DNA of 64,000 nucleotides from Marinobacter sp. LQ44. GTDB lineage: Bacteria > Pseudomonadota > Gammaproteobacteria > Pseudomonadales > Oleiphilaceae. The stretch covers positions 310,001 through 374,000 of the forward strand of contig NZ_CP014754.1 of the NCBI RefSeq assembly GCF_001447155.2, given 5' to 3'. The translations under genes and the position numbers were made by a program. Below, piece after piece: positions 56,085 to 64,000 of this stretch; the stretch's first letter is position 1; each line of letters opens with the position of its first letter. A model generated the notes under the pieces. The model saw only the letters and a list, made by a program, of their open reading frames with translations, made no database searches and had not been told where the DNA came from.

Positions 56085-57742
56085 CCTGAATCCGTGAGTT
56101 CAACCGGCTGAAACTGTATCCAAAGCCTGCAATAACAAAGCCTTGGGCGATATAATAGCACCTGACATCCATTCACCCAGTCAGTGCATTTAGCTCATGC
56201 GTACTTTCACTCTCCAGCAATCCCGAACCGAAGTCTATACACCCCACGGCGGACTGGCCCTGGTGGGCCACTGCCTGAACCGGCACACGTCGCTGATCAA
56301 AACCGCTCGCACAGTCGTCAAGCGGCACGGTATTCCGAACATTGAGCTGATCCGCACCTACCTGGGCCTGATCACGCTGGGCAAGAGCGATTTCGAGGCG
56401 GCCGAGCCGGTACGAACAGATCCGTTCTTCAAATCGGCGATGGGCATCAAGCAGTCGCCATCTTCAGCCCGTTTGCGCCAGCGATTTGATGAAGATGCCC
56501 AAGCCCTGACGCCATTGCTGGAGGATGCCAGCGTTGAATTTCTTCAGTCCGTCGAAGCGCCGGTGTCACCACTGGCGATGGGCCATGTTGCCCTGGATAT
56601 GGATGTCTTTCCCATGGACAACAGCCAGACCCATAAAGAGGGTGTCAGCTACACCTACAAGGGTTACGACGGCTATGCACCCATTGCCGCGTATCTGGGC
56701 CAGGAAGGCTGGTGCCTGGGTTGCGAGCTACGCCCTGGCAGCCAGCACGCCAATAACGGTTTTCTGGATACCCTCAAACGGGTTTTGCCCCGGGCCCGGT
56801 CACTGACGGACAAGCCCATCCTGCTGCGTCTGGACAGTGCACACGATGCCCGTGACAATCGCGACTTCCTGCGCGAGCAGGACCAGATCGACTTCCTGAT
56901 CAAGTGGAACCCTCGCAAGCAGGATCCCTTGGCTTGGGCAAACAAGGCCCAGGCCAAGGAAGTCTGGTCGCTGGACCGCGACGGCAAGATGGAAGCGGTT
57001 CTGTCAGAAGACCTTCCCGATGAACCCGGCCTGCGTCGCATCGTCAAGGTCACCGTTCGCACCAGCGATGCCTCCGGTCAGCTGTACCTGGAGCCAGAAG
57101 TTAGCATCGAAGGCTGGATTACCTCCTTGCCCGCTGACGTGGCCAGTGAGCAACACATCATGGCGCTGTACAGCGACCATGCCACCAGTGAACAATTTCA
57201 CAGCGAGTTCAAGACCGACCTGGACCTGGAGCGCCTGCCCTCCGGCAAGTTCGACACCAACAACCTGGTCATGGCCTTCGCCACCATGGGTTACAACGTG
57301 CTGCGCTGGATGGGCCTGAGACTGACCGCCCCAGATGCGCCAGTGCGCCATCCGGCCAAGCGCCGCCGCCTGAGAACGGTGATGCAGGAACTGATGACCA
57401 TGGCCTGCCGCCTGGTGCACAGCGGCCGGCAGTGGATTCTGCGCTTTGGTCGGCACTGTCCGGGCTTTGCCGTTTACCGCGACCTCTATGGAAGCCTTGC
57501 CGCCTCCGGTTAAGCAAGTCCGACAACAGCCGCTACCTTAAAGCCACCCGGAAAACCAGCCCGGGGCAACCCGCTATTGCCTGACGACCAGAAGTTGATC
57601 AAAACGCGCCCAAATTTGGCCGCTGATCGACGTCAGACTGCACGTTCCGGCATTATCAACCTGCTTTTGACCAAGTGATGGCTCCCGTTAGCGCCGATGG
57701 CGCTTTGCGGAGTATACTGGCCTGCAAAGTCACTGATTCAGG
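56085..57742 (+). mobile_element. IS1380-family insertion sequence, copy 2
   Basis: 1658 bp with the same terminal repeats as copy 1 (CCTGAATCCGTGA at 56085-56097, TCACTGATTCAGG at 57730-57742) and an intact transposase. The flanking five bases differ: AAACT on the left, TACCT on the right. The two flanks belong to different genes, a decayed cytochrome and hxsB. It is therefore probably a recombination junction between two earlier insertions, or an insertion followed by a deletion at one end. Confidence 0.92.
56197..57513 (+). CDS. IS1380-family transposase, copy 2
   Basis: 438 residues, intact, nearly identical to the transposase at 9849 with scattered conservative changes (for example MGIKQSP for LGIRQSP). 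DNA differences between the copies are mostly at third positions, so they are diverged relatives rather than a fresh duplication. Confidence 0.95.
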   Translation: MRTFTLQQSRTEVYTPHGGLALVGHCLNRHTSLIKTARTVVKRHGIPNIELIRTYLGLITLGKSDFEAAEPVRTDPFFKSAMGIKQSPSSARLRQRFDEDAQALTPLLEDASVEFLQSVEAPVSPLAMGHVALDMDVFPMDNSQTHKEGVSYTYKGYDGYAPIAAYLGQEGWCLGCELRPGSQHANNGFLDTLKRVLPRARSLTDKPILLRLDSAHDARDNRDFLREQDQIDFLIKWNPRKQDPLAWANKAQAKEVWSLDRDGKMEAVLSEDLPDEPGLRRIVKVTVRTSDASGQLYLEPEVSIEGWITSLPADVASEQHIMALYSDHATSEQFHSEFKTDLDLERLPSGKFDTNNLVMAFATMGYNVLRWMGLRLTAPDAPVRHPAKRRRLRTVMQELMTMACRLVHSGRQWILRFGRHCPGFAVYRDLYGSLAASG

Positions 57743-57913
57743 TACCTATTAACAAACGAGGTCGGGGAATATCTCTTTATCAGCGGAGAGGACTTACACT
57801 CTCTCGTCCACGAGACGCTCGACCCGAAGTCTGATGTCTACAGCTCACTAAAATCCCGCCATTTCTTATACGAAGTTGGTTCTGAGAGTGCAATTGAGCT
57901 TTTATCACTGAAA

Positions 57914-59101
57914 TTGCGAACGAAACACGCAGTTTTTCGCCAATTCACCTCGCTTCATATCTTCGTTGTCTCACTGAGGTGCGACTATTCATGCCCATAT
58001 TGTCAAGTCTCTCGACAGACTGAAGATGCCGATAGATATGACATGGATGAAGAGACAGCGCTGCGCTCCCTTGACTTTGTTTTTCGAACCCCGTCAGAGC
58101 ATATTAAGATAGAGTTTCAGGGGGGCGAACCTCTGCTCAATTGGGAAATCATTGAATTTACCATTCTTGAAGCTGAGAAAATAAATAAAACAGAGAAAAG
58201 AGATTTAGCTTTTGTCATTGCCACCAATTTAACTTTGATATCTGACGAAATATTAGAATTTTGTTATCAGCACGATGTTTTCATTTCGACCTCGCTCGAT
58301 GGGCCAGCCCATGTTCATAACCGCAATCGCCCGAGGCCGGGGAAAGACGGACACCAAATTGTACGAGACCAGATTGAACGGGTTCGTGAAAAGTTGGGTC
58401 CGGATCGCATCAGTGCCCTTATGACGACCTCTGAGTTAAGCCTGTCTCATCCACGCGAAATCATTGATGAATACCTAGATGCCGATTTTAAAGGCATTTT
58501 TCTCCGCCCCCTCTCGCCATATGGGTTTGCGGTAAAAACTCATCAGATTGAAAAGTACGACTTCGAGAGATTCTTCGAGTTCTACCAGGATTCAATGGAG
58601 TACATCTTTGAAATCAATGAAGCTGGTATTCCGTTTGTAGAGGAATTCTCCGCGCTTTTACTGCGAAAGATCTCCTTGCCCTACCCGACCGGCTATGTAG
58701 ACCTCCAATCTCCGGCGGGAGCGGGAGTATCGGCCATCGTTTTCAACTATGATGGTGACGTTTATGCGTCAGATGAGTCACGCATGCTTGCTGAGATGGG
58801 CGACCATAAATTTAGACTAGGCAATATTCTTTCTAATACTTATGAAGAAATTTTCCTCGAATCTGGATTGCTTGAAATTCTTGAGGAAACCTTAACCGAC
58901 AGCGTTCCTGAGTGTTACCAGTGCGCCTACAAGCCTTTTTGTGGAAGCGAACCGGTGTATCACTATGCAACCCAGAAGGACCCTGTCGGCAATAAAGCTC
59001 TCAGTGGTTTCTGCACGAAGACCAAGACGATCACAAATTACCTATTGGACATCATGGAAAATGATCCCGCTAGACGGCAAATTTTGCAGAGCTGGATATA
59101 A
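57914..59101 (+). CDS. hxsB: His-Xaa-Ser system radical SAM maturase HxsB, 5'-truncated by the IS
   Basis: 395 residues from the first available start, a TTG. The radical SAM cluster motif is CDYSCPYC (Cys23, Cys27, Cys30), followed by IKIEFQGGEPLLN and STSLDGPAHVHNRNRPRPG. A C-terminal SPASM-like Cys set (ECYQCAYKPFC, GFC) completes it. The coding frame continues upstream to the IS edge at 57743 (LLTNEVGEYLFISGEDLH), equal to the normal HxsB N-terminal region. The true start and perhaps 20-30 residues have been removed. Low GC compared with the flanks. Expression from TTG is doubtful. Confidence 0.8.
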   Translation: MRTKHAVFRQFTSLHIFVVSLRCDYSCPYCQVSRQTEDADRYDMDEETALRSLDFVFRTPSEHIKIEFQGGEPLLNWEIIEFTILEAEKINKTEKRDLAFVIATNLTLISDEILEFCYQHDVFISTSLDGPAHVHNRNRPRPGKDGHQIVRDQIERVREKLGPDRISALMTTSELSLSHPREIIDEYLDADFKGIFLRPLSPYGFAVKTHQIEKYDFERFFEFYQDSMEYIFEINEAGIPFVEEFSALLLRKISLPYPTGYVDLQSPAGAGVSAIVFNYDGDVYASDESRMLAEMGDHKFRLGNILSNTYEEIFLESGLLEILEETLTDSVPECYQCAYKPFCGSEPVYHYATQKDPVGNKALSGFCTKTKTITNYLLDIMENDPARRQILQSWI

Positions 59102-59103
59102 AA

Positions 59104-60309
59104 ATGATTAGTCTCTACTCCAAAACCTGTGAGTTTATTAACTGGGAAGAAGGGGCTGAGCCGCTCATCTTGCCCGTTACGGAGAATCCAAGTCTGCCAA
59201 AGGTGGTTGCAAAAAAATACGCCCTCGTTTGCGATCGAATTCCAGACAAACCCACTGACTCCTTGGCCAGTTATGGGGCCATCCTGAGTCGAGGTTCGGT
59301 AAAAAGTGGAAGTTTGTATAGAGTTATTCAGCTTCCTGCTGAGTTGTCTTACGTAAAAAGCTCTGACGTCGTCCGCCTGAATCCAGTGGGCGGGGAGGTT
59401 CGAATGCTCTTTAGATCGGACTCGGATCACAACAGCATTCTAGTAACAGAACGATGCAACAGTTTTTGCCTCATGTGTTCGCAGCCTCCCAGGGAAATTG
59501 ATGACAGCTATCTTATCGAAGATGCATGCGAGGTTATCAAGAATGTGCCAAGAGGCACTGCATCTTTGGGAATCACGGGCGGAGAACCAACACTTTTAGG
59601 CGACGGTTTTCTGCGCATAGTTCGAAGTGCAGCACGTTACTTGCCCGAGACCCACCTACACGTTCTTACCAATGGCCGTTCATTTTCAGAGCGGGCTATT
59701 TCAGCCGCTCTGAAGGATGTTGGGCACCCCAATTTAGTCTTGGGCATTCCTTTGTATTCCGACCTCCCCGAACGACACGATTTCGTGGTCCAGGCAGCAG
59801 GAGCGTTTGAGGAAACCATTCGCGGAATTGTGAACTTACGGCGTGATGGACAGAAGGTTGAACTACGGGTGGTAATCCATAAGCAAACTTATGCAAGGCT
59901 GCCCGAATTGGCGCGCTTCATTGTTCGAAATTTAGCCTTTGTGGAACATGTCGCGTTCATGGGGTTAGAGCTCACGGGATTTACAAAGGCTAATTTTGGT
60001 GCTTTATGGATAGACCCTTATGAGTATAGGAGCGAGCTAGACGAGGCTTGCCGAATTCTGCAATCCGCACGCGTTAAAACAATGGTCTATAACCATCAGT
60101 TGTGTGTTTTGTCACCTTTTGTTCGAGAACTTTCTGTTAATAGCATCTCTGACTGGAAAAATGATTACTTGGAGAAATGCACCCCTTGCGAGCGGAAAAA
60201 CGATTGCGGTGGTTTCTTTAGTACAGGCTTTAGCTTAGAAAAAACAAGCGATCATATTTCTCCGTTTGTCTCTTCCAATAGAATTATCCCCTCTGAGGAA
60301 ATCGCGTAA
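59104..60309 (+). CDS. hxsC: His-Xaa-Ser system radical SAM maturase HxsC
   Basis: 401 residues. An N-terminal domain of about 110 residues precedes the radical SAM motif TERCNSFCLMCSQPP (Cys118, Cys122, Cys125), characteristic of HxsC. SLGITGGEPTLLG and HVLTNGRSF follow, and a C-terminal Cys group CTPCERKNDC probably binds a further cluster. In the known system HxsB and HxsC modify a His-Xaa-Ser repeat peptide. It starts two bases after the hxsB stop. Composition is AT-rich like its neighbour. Confidence 0.87.
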   Translation: MISLYSKTCEFINWEEGAEPLILPVTENPSLPKVVAKKYALVCDRIPDKPTDSLASYGAILSRGSVKSGSLYRVIQLPAELSYVKSSDVVRLNPVGGEVRMLFRSDSDHNSILVTERCNSFCLMCSQPPREIDDSYLIEDACEVIKNVPRGTASLGITGGEPTLLGDGFLRIVRSAARYLPETHLHVLTNGRSFSERAISAALKDVGHPNLVLGIPLYSDLPERHDFVVQAAGAFEETIRGIVNLRRDGQKVELRVVIHKQTYARLPELARFIVRNLAFVEHVAFMGLELTGFTKANFGALWIDPYEYRSELDEACRILQSARVKTMVYNHQLCVLSPFVRELSVNSISDWKNDYLEKCTPCERKNDCGGFFSTGFSLEKTSDHISPFVSSNRIIPSEEIA

Positions 60310-60494
60310 TGAGCACAGCTGATAGAGACGATGCTGGTATTTACCGTGTACTAGATTCGGCTCTAGCCCAAGAGATCATCACCATTAACGAATTCCGGAG
60401 TAAGCTCGGTCTCCCGGATGTTATGGGCGGTGACGTTACTATTAAGGGAAACTCCATTGAGTCAGTTCTACAAAAAAAGAAAGAAAAACGCTGA
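60309..60494 (+). CDS. 61-residue partner of the radical SAM pair, unrecognised
   Basis: Begins one base inside the hxsC stop, so it is translationally coupled. Sequence: a hydrophilic start (MSTADRDDAGIYRVLDSAL), a helical middle (IITINEFRSKLGLPDV), GGDVTIKGNSIESVL and a very basic end (QKKKEKR). It has no His-Xaa-Ser repeats, unlike HxsA, and does not look like HxsD. It could be the peptide substrate of a variant system or an adaptor. Function unknown. Confidence 0.6.
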   Translation: MSTADRDDAGIYRVLDSALAQEIITINEFRSKLGLPDVMGGDVTIKGNSIESVLQKKKEKR

Positions 60495-60622
60495 AGCCTT
60501 CTTCATGCCTTTTTAAAGGAATGCGTAAAACAGCCTTCCTTCCTCAGGGGCTCTGTTGACCCTGACCCCGTATTAGGTCCACCCACAGTTCGGAAATCCC
60601 GGCTCTTGAGCTGGACGACAGA

Positions 60623-60754
60623 TTTAGTACTTTGTGTGGACGCCCAGGCCAGCGCCCTATTCTAGAATCTACTTTAAGTTTGTTTAGCACTTTGTGTGGA
60701 AATCGTACTGTAACCTATTGATTCGTAGTCGGGCTGATTTAGCACTTTCTGTGG
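60623..60754 (+). repeat. Three copies of an 18-bp direct repeat
   Basis: TTTAG(T/C)ACTTTGTGTGG occurs at 60623, 60683 and, with one change, 60738. Spacings are 60 and 55 bp. Too few and too unevenly spaced for CRISPR. Repeated sites of this sort mark the ends of IS21- or Tn7-like elements bound by a transposase. The rest of 60495-60800 holds no gene that I can see. Confidence 0.65.
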
Positions 60755-60799
60755 TCGTCCATATGGACAGTCCCAATAAATGGCGAGGCTGGCCCCCCA

Positions 60800-62515
60800 T
60801 CACGACGAGCAGCTATAGTGTGACCATCCACCAACCGCGAAAAGCTCCAGCGGCTTCAGCCGGTAGTATTTGTTCTCCACGTCTTTCGATTGCTCGGCAT
60901 ATGGCTGGGTCATAATGTCCTGCAGTTCTCGCAGCAACTCGTAATTTCCTTCCGCCGCTTGCTGATAGGCAGGTACAACGTACCACTCCCGCAAACTGTA
61001 CTTCGGATTGACGAGTTTCATCCGGCGGGAAAGCACCTCACGGTCAACAGATCCAGTGAGCGATCTCCAGTTTGCGAGCCATGTTGACCAGCATTGTTCC
61101 AGTCCCTCGGGATCCGCACCATTGGTCACGTTTCTATAGAAGCTTTTCTTAAGTGGCACGATATCGTCAGGCACTGAAGACAGCTCCCGAAAGAACACCG
61201 TGTAATCGACGGGCGTGTGCACCATCAAGGTTGCGAGCTCCCGGAACAAGCCCTCGTCGAAAGCCTCTAGCCCAAGTTTGGCCGCCCACATCTTTTCTAT
61301 TTCTGCCTGCATGACCAGCGGAAAATCGCTTTGGATTTTGTCGAGTTGCTGCAAGCAATCCGGATGCGCCTCTAACAACGGCCGCAACGCCGTGCAGAAC
61401 GAATGAAAATTGCGCTCTGCCGCCGCTGGTTGGTTGAGGAACGAAAAGTGCTGCCCGCCGCCGGTCCAAGGCTGGTATTGCGGGTTGAATAGATCGATGA
61501 ATCCAAAGGGACCATAGTCGAGGGTGAATCCGCCGGCTGCACAGTTGTCGCTGTTGAAGTTGCCCTGGCAGTAGCCAACGCGAATCCAGCTCGCCACCAG
61601 CGACGTCAGGCGGCCGCGGAACTCACGGGCAAGCAACACGACCTTTTCGGCGGTGGGTAATGTCTGGTCGATAAGGCCACCGTACTCACGATCGATCAGG
61701 TGCAAGACGATCTTTTCTAGTTCCTCCATGGCCTTAGGGTGTTCGTTCTTACGGGCCCGGCGCCCGAAGAGTTCGAGTTGCCCTACCCGGATAAACGACG
61801 GTGCAACGCGGGTGGAGATGGCAACGGGCTCGGATACAAGCACGTCCGGGTCAATCGAGCCCGAGCCCTCAGAATACCAAGGGCGCCGAACTTTCTCGGT
61901 TTTGGACACGTACAGGCTCAAAGACCGTGATGTGGGCACACCCAACGCCCGCATGTGTTCCTGAGCCAGGAACTCACGAACGCTGGAGCGAAGAACGGCC
62001 CGGCCGTCTGCGCCACGGCAGTAGGGTGTGCGCCCTCCCCCTTTGAGCTGCATTTCCCAGCGCTGGCTGTTGATGACGGCTTCAAGCACGGAGATGGCGC
62101 GTCCGTCACCGTATCCGTTGCCAGTCTGGAACGGGCATTGCTGGTAGAACTCGGTGCCGTAGATAGAAAGTGCGTAGCCACACGCCCAACCGACGTTGCG
62201 CATCGGCTCTGGAACCTGCGTTAAGTCGCCGGAAAACATCCGCACAAAGTCTTGTGACTGCGCCAGAGTGTCGGCGAAGCCCAGTTCGCGAAACAGACTC
62301 TTGCTGTGGGCCACGTATTCCGGGTGTTCAATGGGCGTGGGGCTGACCGGAACATAGTGTCCTGAAAACACCTGCCGGGGCGCATGGTCATCACCATTCG
62401 CTTTTCCCTCAGGATCGCAGTTGAGGGTGTCCATGAGCGAATAGTCCGCCATTGCTGCGAGATCGTTTAGGTTCGTGATCATCGGGGCTGTGTGGCGGGG
62501 TGTTCGCTTTGGCAT
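60800..62515 (-). CDS. selO: Protein adenylyltransferase SelO (YdiU family)
   Basis: 571 residues of the SelO pseudokinase-fold AMPylase: [54 protein letters not shown], and [28 protein letters not shown] with metal-binding Asn/Asp. It ends SHYSCSS, with Cys where some species have selenocysteine. It transfers AMP to Ser/Thr/Tyr of redox proteins. gaggag precedes the ATG. Probably host chromosome. Confidence 0.95.
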   Translation of the reverse strand: MPKRTPRHTAPMITNLNDLAAMADYSLMDTLNCDPEGKANGDDHAPRQVFSGHYVPVSPTPIEHPEYVAHSKSLFRELGFADTLAQSQDFVRMFSGDLTQVPEPMRNVGWACGYALSIYGTEFYQQCPFQTGNGYGDGRAISVLEAVINSQRWEMQLKGGGRTPYCRGADGRAVLRSSVREFLAQEHMRALGVPTSRSLSLYVSKTEKVRRPWYSEGSGSIDPDVLVSEPVAISTRVAPSFIRVGQLELFGRRARKNEHPKAMEELEKIVLHLIDREYGGLIDQTLPTAEKVVLLAREFRGRLTSLVASWIRVGYCQGNFNSDNCAAGGFTLDYGPFGFIDLFNPQYQPWTGGGQHFSFLNQPAAAERNFHSFCTALRPLLEAHPDCLQQLDKIQSDFPLVMQAEIEKMWAAKLGLEAFDEGLFRELATLMVHTPVDYTVFFRELSSVPDDIVPLKKSFYRNVTNGADPEGLEQCWSTWLANWRSLTGSVDREVLSRRMKLVNPKYSLREWYVVPAYQQAAEGNYELLRELQDIMTQPYAEQSKDVENKYYRLKPLELFAVGGWSHYSCSS

Positions 62516-62584
62516 AGGGGCTCCTCATGCGTGGATTGGGGTTGGGAAACAACGCTGACAGAGGGCGCGTTCCGTAGCAACAGT

Positions 62585-63187
62585 TTAAAGGCGAGCGGGG
62601 AGCACTCCATGCCAAACAGGCAAAGCCAAATCCTCCGGGTCGTCATTCGGGCCACCGGTCCGCCTCTTGAATGAACCTTCCTCAATGGGGATCCGGTATA
62701 ACGCAGTCGCCTTACGCTCTTTGTGGTTGGGCGCGCGAACCTGTTCCCAGCGCCCTGGCTCAATCTGGTTGATGATGGCCCGAAACGCGGCATCAAACTC
62801 GGCGTCTTCCGTCACCGGTGAAGCCTTCCCGAACAATACCAGCGATTCGTAGTTCGCACTATGATGGAAGGCGGACTTGGTCATCACCCATTCATTTGTC
62901 ACCGCAAATGATATGCATAAGAGGTCCCCTGCATTCAGGCGTTTTGACAAACGCCCTCCGTTCAGCGTGTGCAGGTAGAGGTTATCACCCATCCGCCAAA
63001 CCGTTAGTGGCACAATGCGTGGTTCACCTTGCTCCACAAACGCCACGTGGGCCGTTTTCAGGCGATCAATCAGCGCATAGGCCGGAGCGCGTTCATAGCT
63101 TGCCCGCTTAGGTGCGCGCTTCACCTGGCTGCGAGGGCAGCACGTTAGTAGGGATGAGTTTATCGTCGGTTCGTTTGTTGCCGTCAT
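62585..63187 (-). CDS. Pyridoxamine 5'-phosphate oxidase-like flavin protein
   Basis: 200 residues with a split-barrel FMN-binding domain: AHVAFVEQGEPRIVPLTVWRMGDNLYLHT, LLCISFAVTNEWVMTKSAFHHSANYESLVLFGKA, and EQVRAPNHKERKATALYRIPIE. I start at MTATNEPT (63187), six bases after aggag; a 22-residue longer form is possible. It is divergent from a MocR-type regulator across a palindromic site, the usual arrangement where the regulator controls it. Confidence 0.8.
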   Translation of the reverse strand: MTATNEPTINSSLLTCCPRSQVKRAPKRASYERAPAYALIDRLKTAHVAFVEQGEPRIVPLTVWRMGDNLYLHTLNGGRLSKRLNAGDLLCISFAVTNEWVMTKSAFHHSANYESLVLFGKASPVTEDAEFDAAFRAIINQIEPGRWEQVRAPNHKERKATALYRIPIEEGSFKRRTGGPNDDPEDLALPVWHGVLPARL

Positions 63188-63240
63188 CGTCTGCTCCTGA
63201 AGGGCTGTGCGTCCAAAAAGTACCCCGCTATTGAAAGCCA

Positions 63241-63259
63241 CTTCTGATACCATCAGAAG
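63241..63259. promoter_or_regulatory. Palindrome between the PNPOx-like and MocR genes
   Basis: CTTCTGAT-ACC-ATCAGAAG, a perfect 8-bp inverted repeat, lies in the 106-bp divergent gap. A likely operator for the MocR-type regulator. Confidence 0.55.
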
Positions 63260-63293
63260 AGCCAGATTATGATTTTTGTTAGGACCAGTTGGT

Positions 63294-64000
63294 ATGATCG
63301 ATGATATTCGCCTGACCAGTGAGGCACCGCTCCAAAAGCAGCTTTACCTGCAACTGTCCGAGCGCATTCTGACGCAGCGATTTCCAGCTGGGAGCCGTCT
63401 CCCTTCTAGCCGACAGATGGCTCTGGATCCTGGGATTAGCCGGAACACCGTGAACGCCGTGTATGATCAGCTCAAGGCTGAGGGATTCCTTACAAGTTCT
63501 GCTGGCAGGGGTATCTTTGTACATGAAGACATCAAGGCCGCGGTAAAACCGGCTGGACCAGGGCTGAAACAGCCAATAAAAAATGCTACTTCCCTTCCCC
63601 CATTGCCCGCTGTTCCTCGCAACAGGCTCAAAGCAGTGGAAGACGCAAGCCTGCCGTTTCAGCCGGGGCTACCTGATCTGGATGCCTTCCCCATTCGAGC
63701 CTGGAACCGGATTCTCCATCATCAGGAGAGCCGTCGTGCCCTGAGAGGTTATGACACCATTCAGGGATATCAGCCACTTCGGAGTGCCATCGCCAGCTAC
63801 TTACGGGCCTCTCGGGGCGTTCGCTGCGAAGAACATCAGATAATCATTACCAATGGTGCCCAGCAAGCGCTGTCCCTCATCGCCGATGTGTTTCTGCAAC
63901 CTGGCGATCGTGTCTTTTGCGAGAACCCTGGATACAGGGGCGCCCGTAACGCACTGAGTCGTCACAACAATCCCTTGGTTCCGGTCCCTTTGAGGAACCA
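63294..64000 (+). CDS. MocR/PdxR-type GntR-family regulator (cut by window edge)
   Basis: First 235 residues of the chain. A GntR winged helix (LTSEAPLQKQLYLQLSERIL, SRLPSSRQMALDPGISRNTVNAVYDQLKAEGFL) is followed by a linker and the beginning of an aminotransferase-like domain (GLPDLDAFPIRAWNRIL, YQPLRSAIASYLRASRGV, ITNGAQQALSLIADVFLQPGD). Such proteins sense pyridoxal phosphate or amino compounds and regulate a neighbouring enzyme. agga lies ten bases before the ATG. Confidence 0.88.
   Translation, partial: MIDDIRLTSEAPLQKQLYLQLSERILTQRFPAGSRLPSSRQMALDPGISRNTVNAVYDQLKAEGFLTSSAGRGIFVHEDIKAAVKPAGPGLKQPIKNATSLPPLPAVPRNRLKAVEDASLPFQPGLPDLDAFPIRAWNRILHHQESRRALRGYDTIQGYQPLRSAIASYLRASRGVRCEEHQIIITNGAQQALSLIADVFLQPGDRVFCENPGYRGARNALSRHNNPLVPVPLRN

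Noticed and set aside
60623..60754. CRISPR array
   Set aside because: Only three imperfect repeats with unequal long spacers and no cas genes.

Overview
The window looks like a metal-resistance and stress-metabolism accessory region of a marine gammaproteobacterium. A Marinobacter-like host is my inference from protein style and gene content, not something I could test. I saw no tRNA, rRNA, CRISPR array or phage integrase. Both ends cut genes: a Cu(I) P-type ATPase on the left and a MocR-type regulator on the right.

Layout. 1-9.5 kb: a copper block (P-type ATPase with MerR regulator, multicopper oxidase, Met-rich periplasmic proteins, DUF411 protein, beta-propeller, cytochrome c, CcdA-like protein, Lgt). 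9.5-11.4 kb: a candidate small RNA and an intact IS1380-family element. 11.5-18.6 kb: leftward membrane and metal genes, with two copies of a DUF2933 + isoprenylcysteine-methyltransferase-like pair, a truncated Cu ATPase, DUF302, EamA and a YncE-like propeller. 18.8-30 kb: ATP-grasp protein, BCCT transporter, D-hydroxyacid dehydrogenase, archaeal-type GAPDH, phospholipase D and a divergent phosphoketolase. 30.5-39.9 kb: a leftward set with AMP/thymidine phosphorylase, PRPP synthetase, beta-CASP hydrolase and an HlyD + ABC-2 exporter. 40-48 kb: a P1B ATPase with a CPD motif, decayed mercury and copper genes, an IS66 remnant and porins. 49.3-52 kb: copA-copB. 52-57.7 kb: a deleted group IIC intron, porins, a lipoprotein, and a second IS1380 copy. 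57.7-60.5 kb: an AT-rich His-Xaa-Ser type radical SAM pair (hxsB cut by the IS, then hxsC) with an unrecognised 61-aa partner. 60.8-64 kb: SelO, a PNPOx-like protein and a MocR regulator, probably the edge of ordinary chromosome.

The strongest connecting signal is a direct repeat TTCAG-N6-TTCAG (11-bp period, as expected for an OmpR/PhoB-type response regulator). It lies upstream of copA-copB, the DUF2933/methyltransferase operon, the YncE operon, the GAPDH/PLD operon, the AMP phosphorylase operon, a candidate sRNA, and two decayed or orphan sites. Because it precedes copA, I infer a CopR/CusR-like copper regulon that also drives central-carbon and nucleotide enzymes. No copRS-like pair is visible here, so the regulator would be encoded elsewhere.

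The region is heavily rearranged: a deleted second copy of the copper operon (43.7-44.5 kb), a merA tail, several frameshifted porins, ATPase fragments, IS66 and IS1182 pieces, and two IS1380 copies of which only one has a target duplication.
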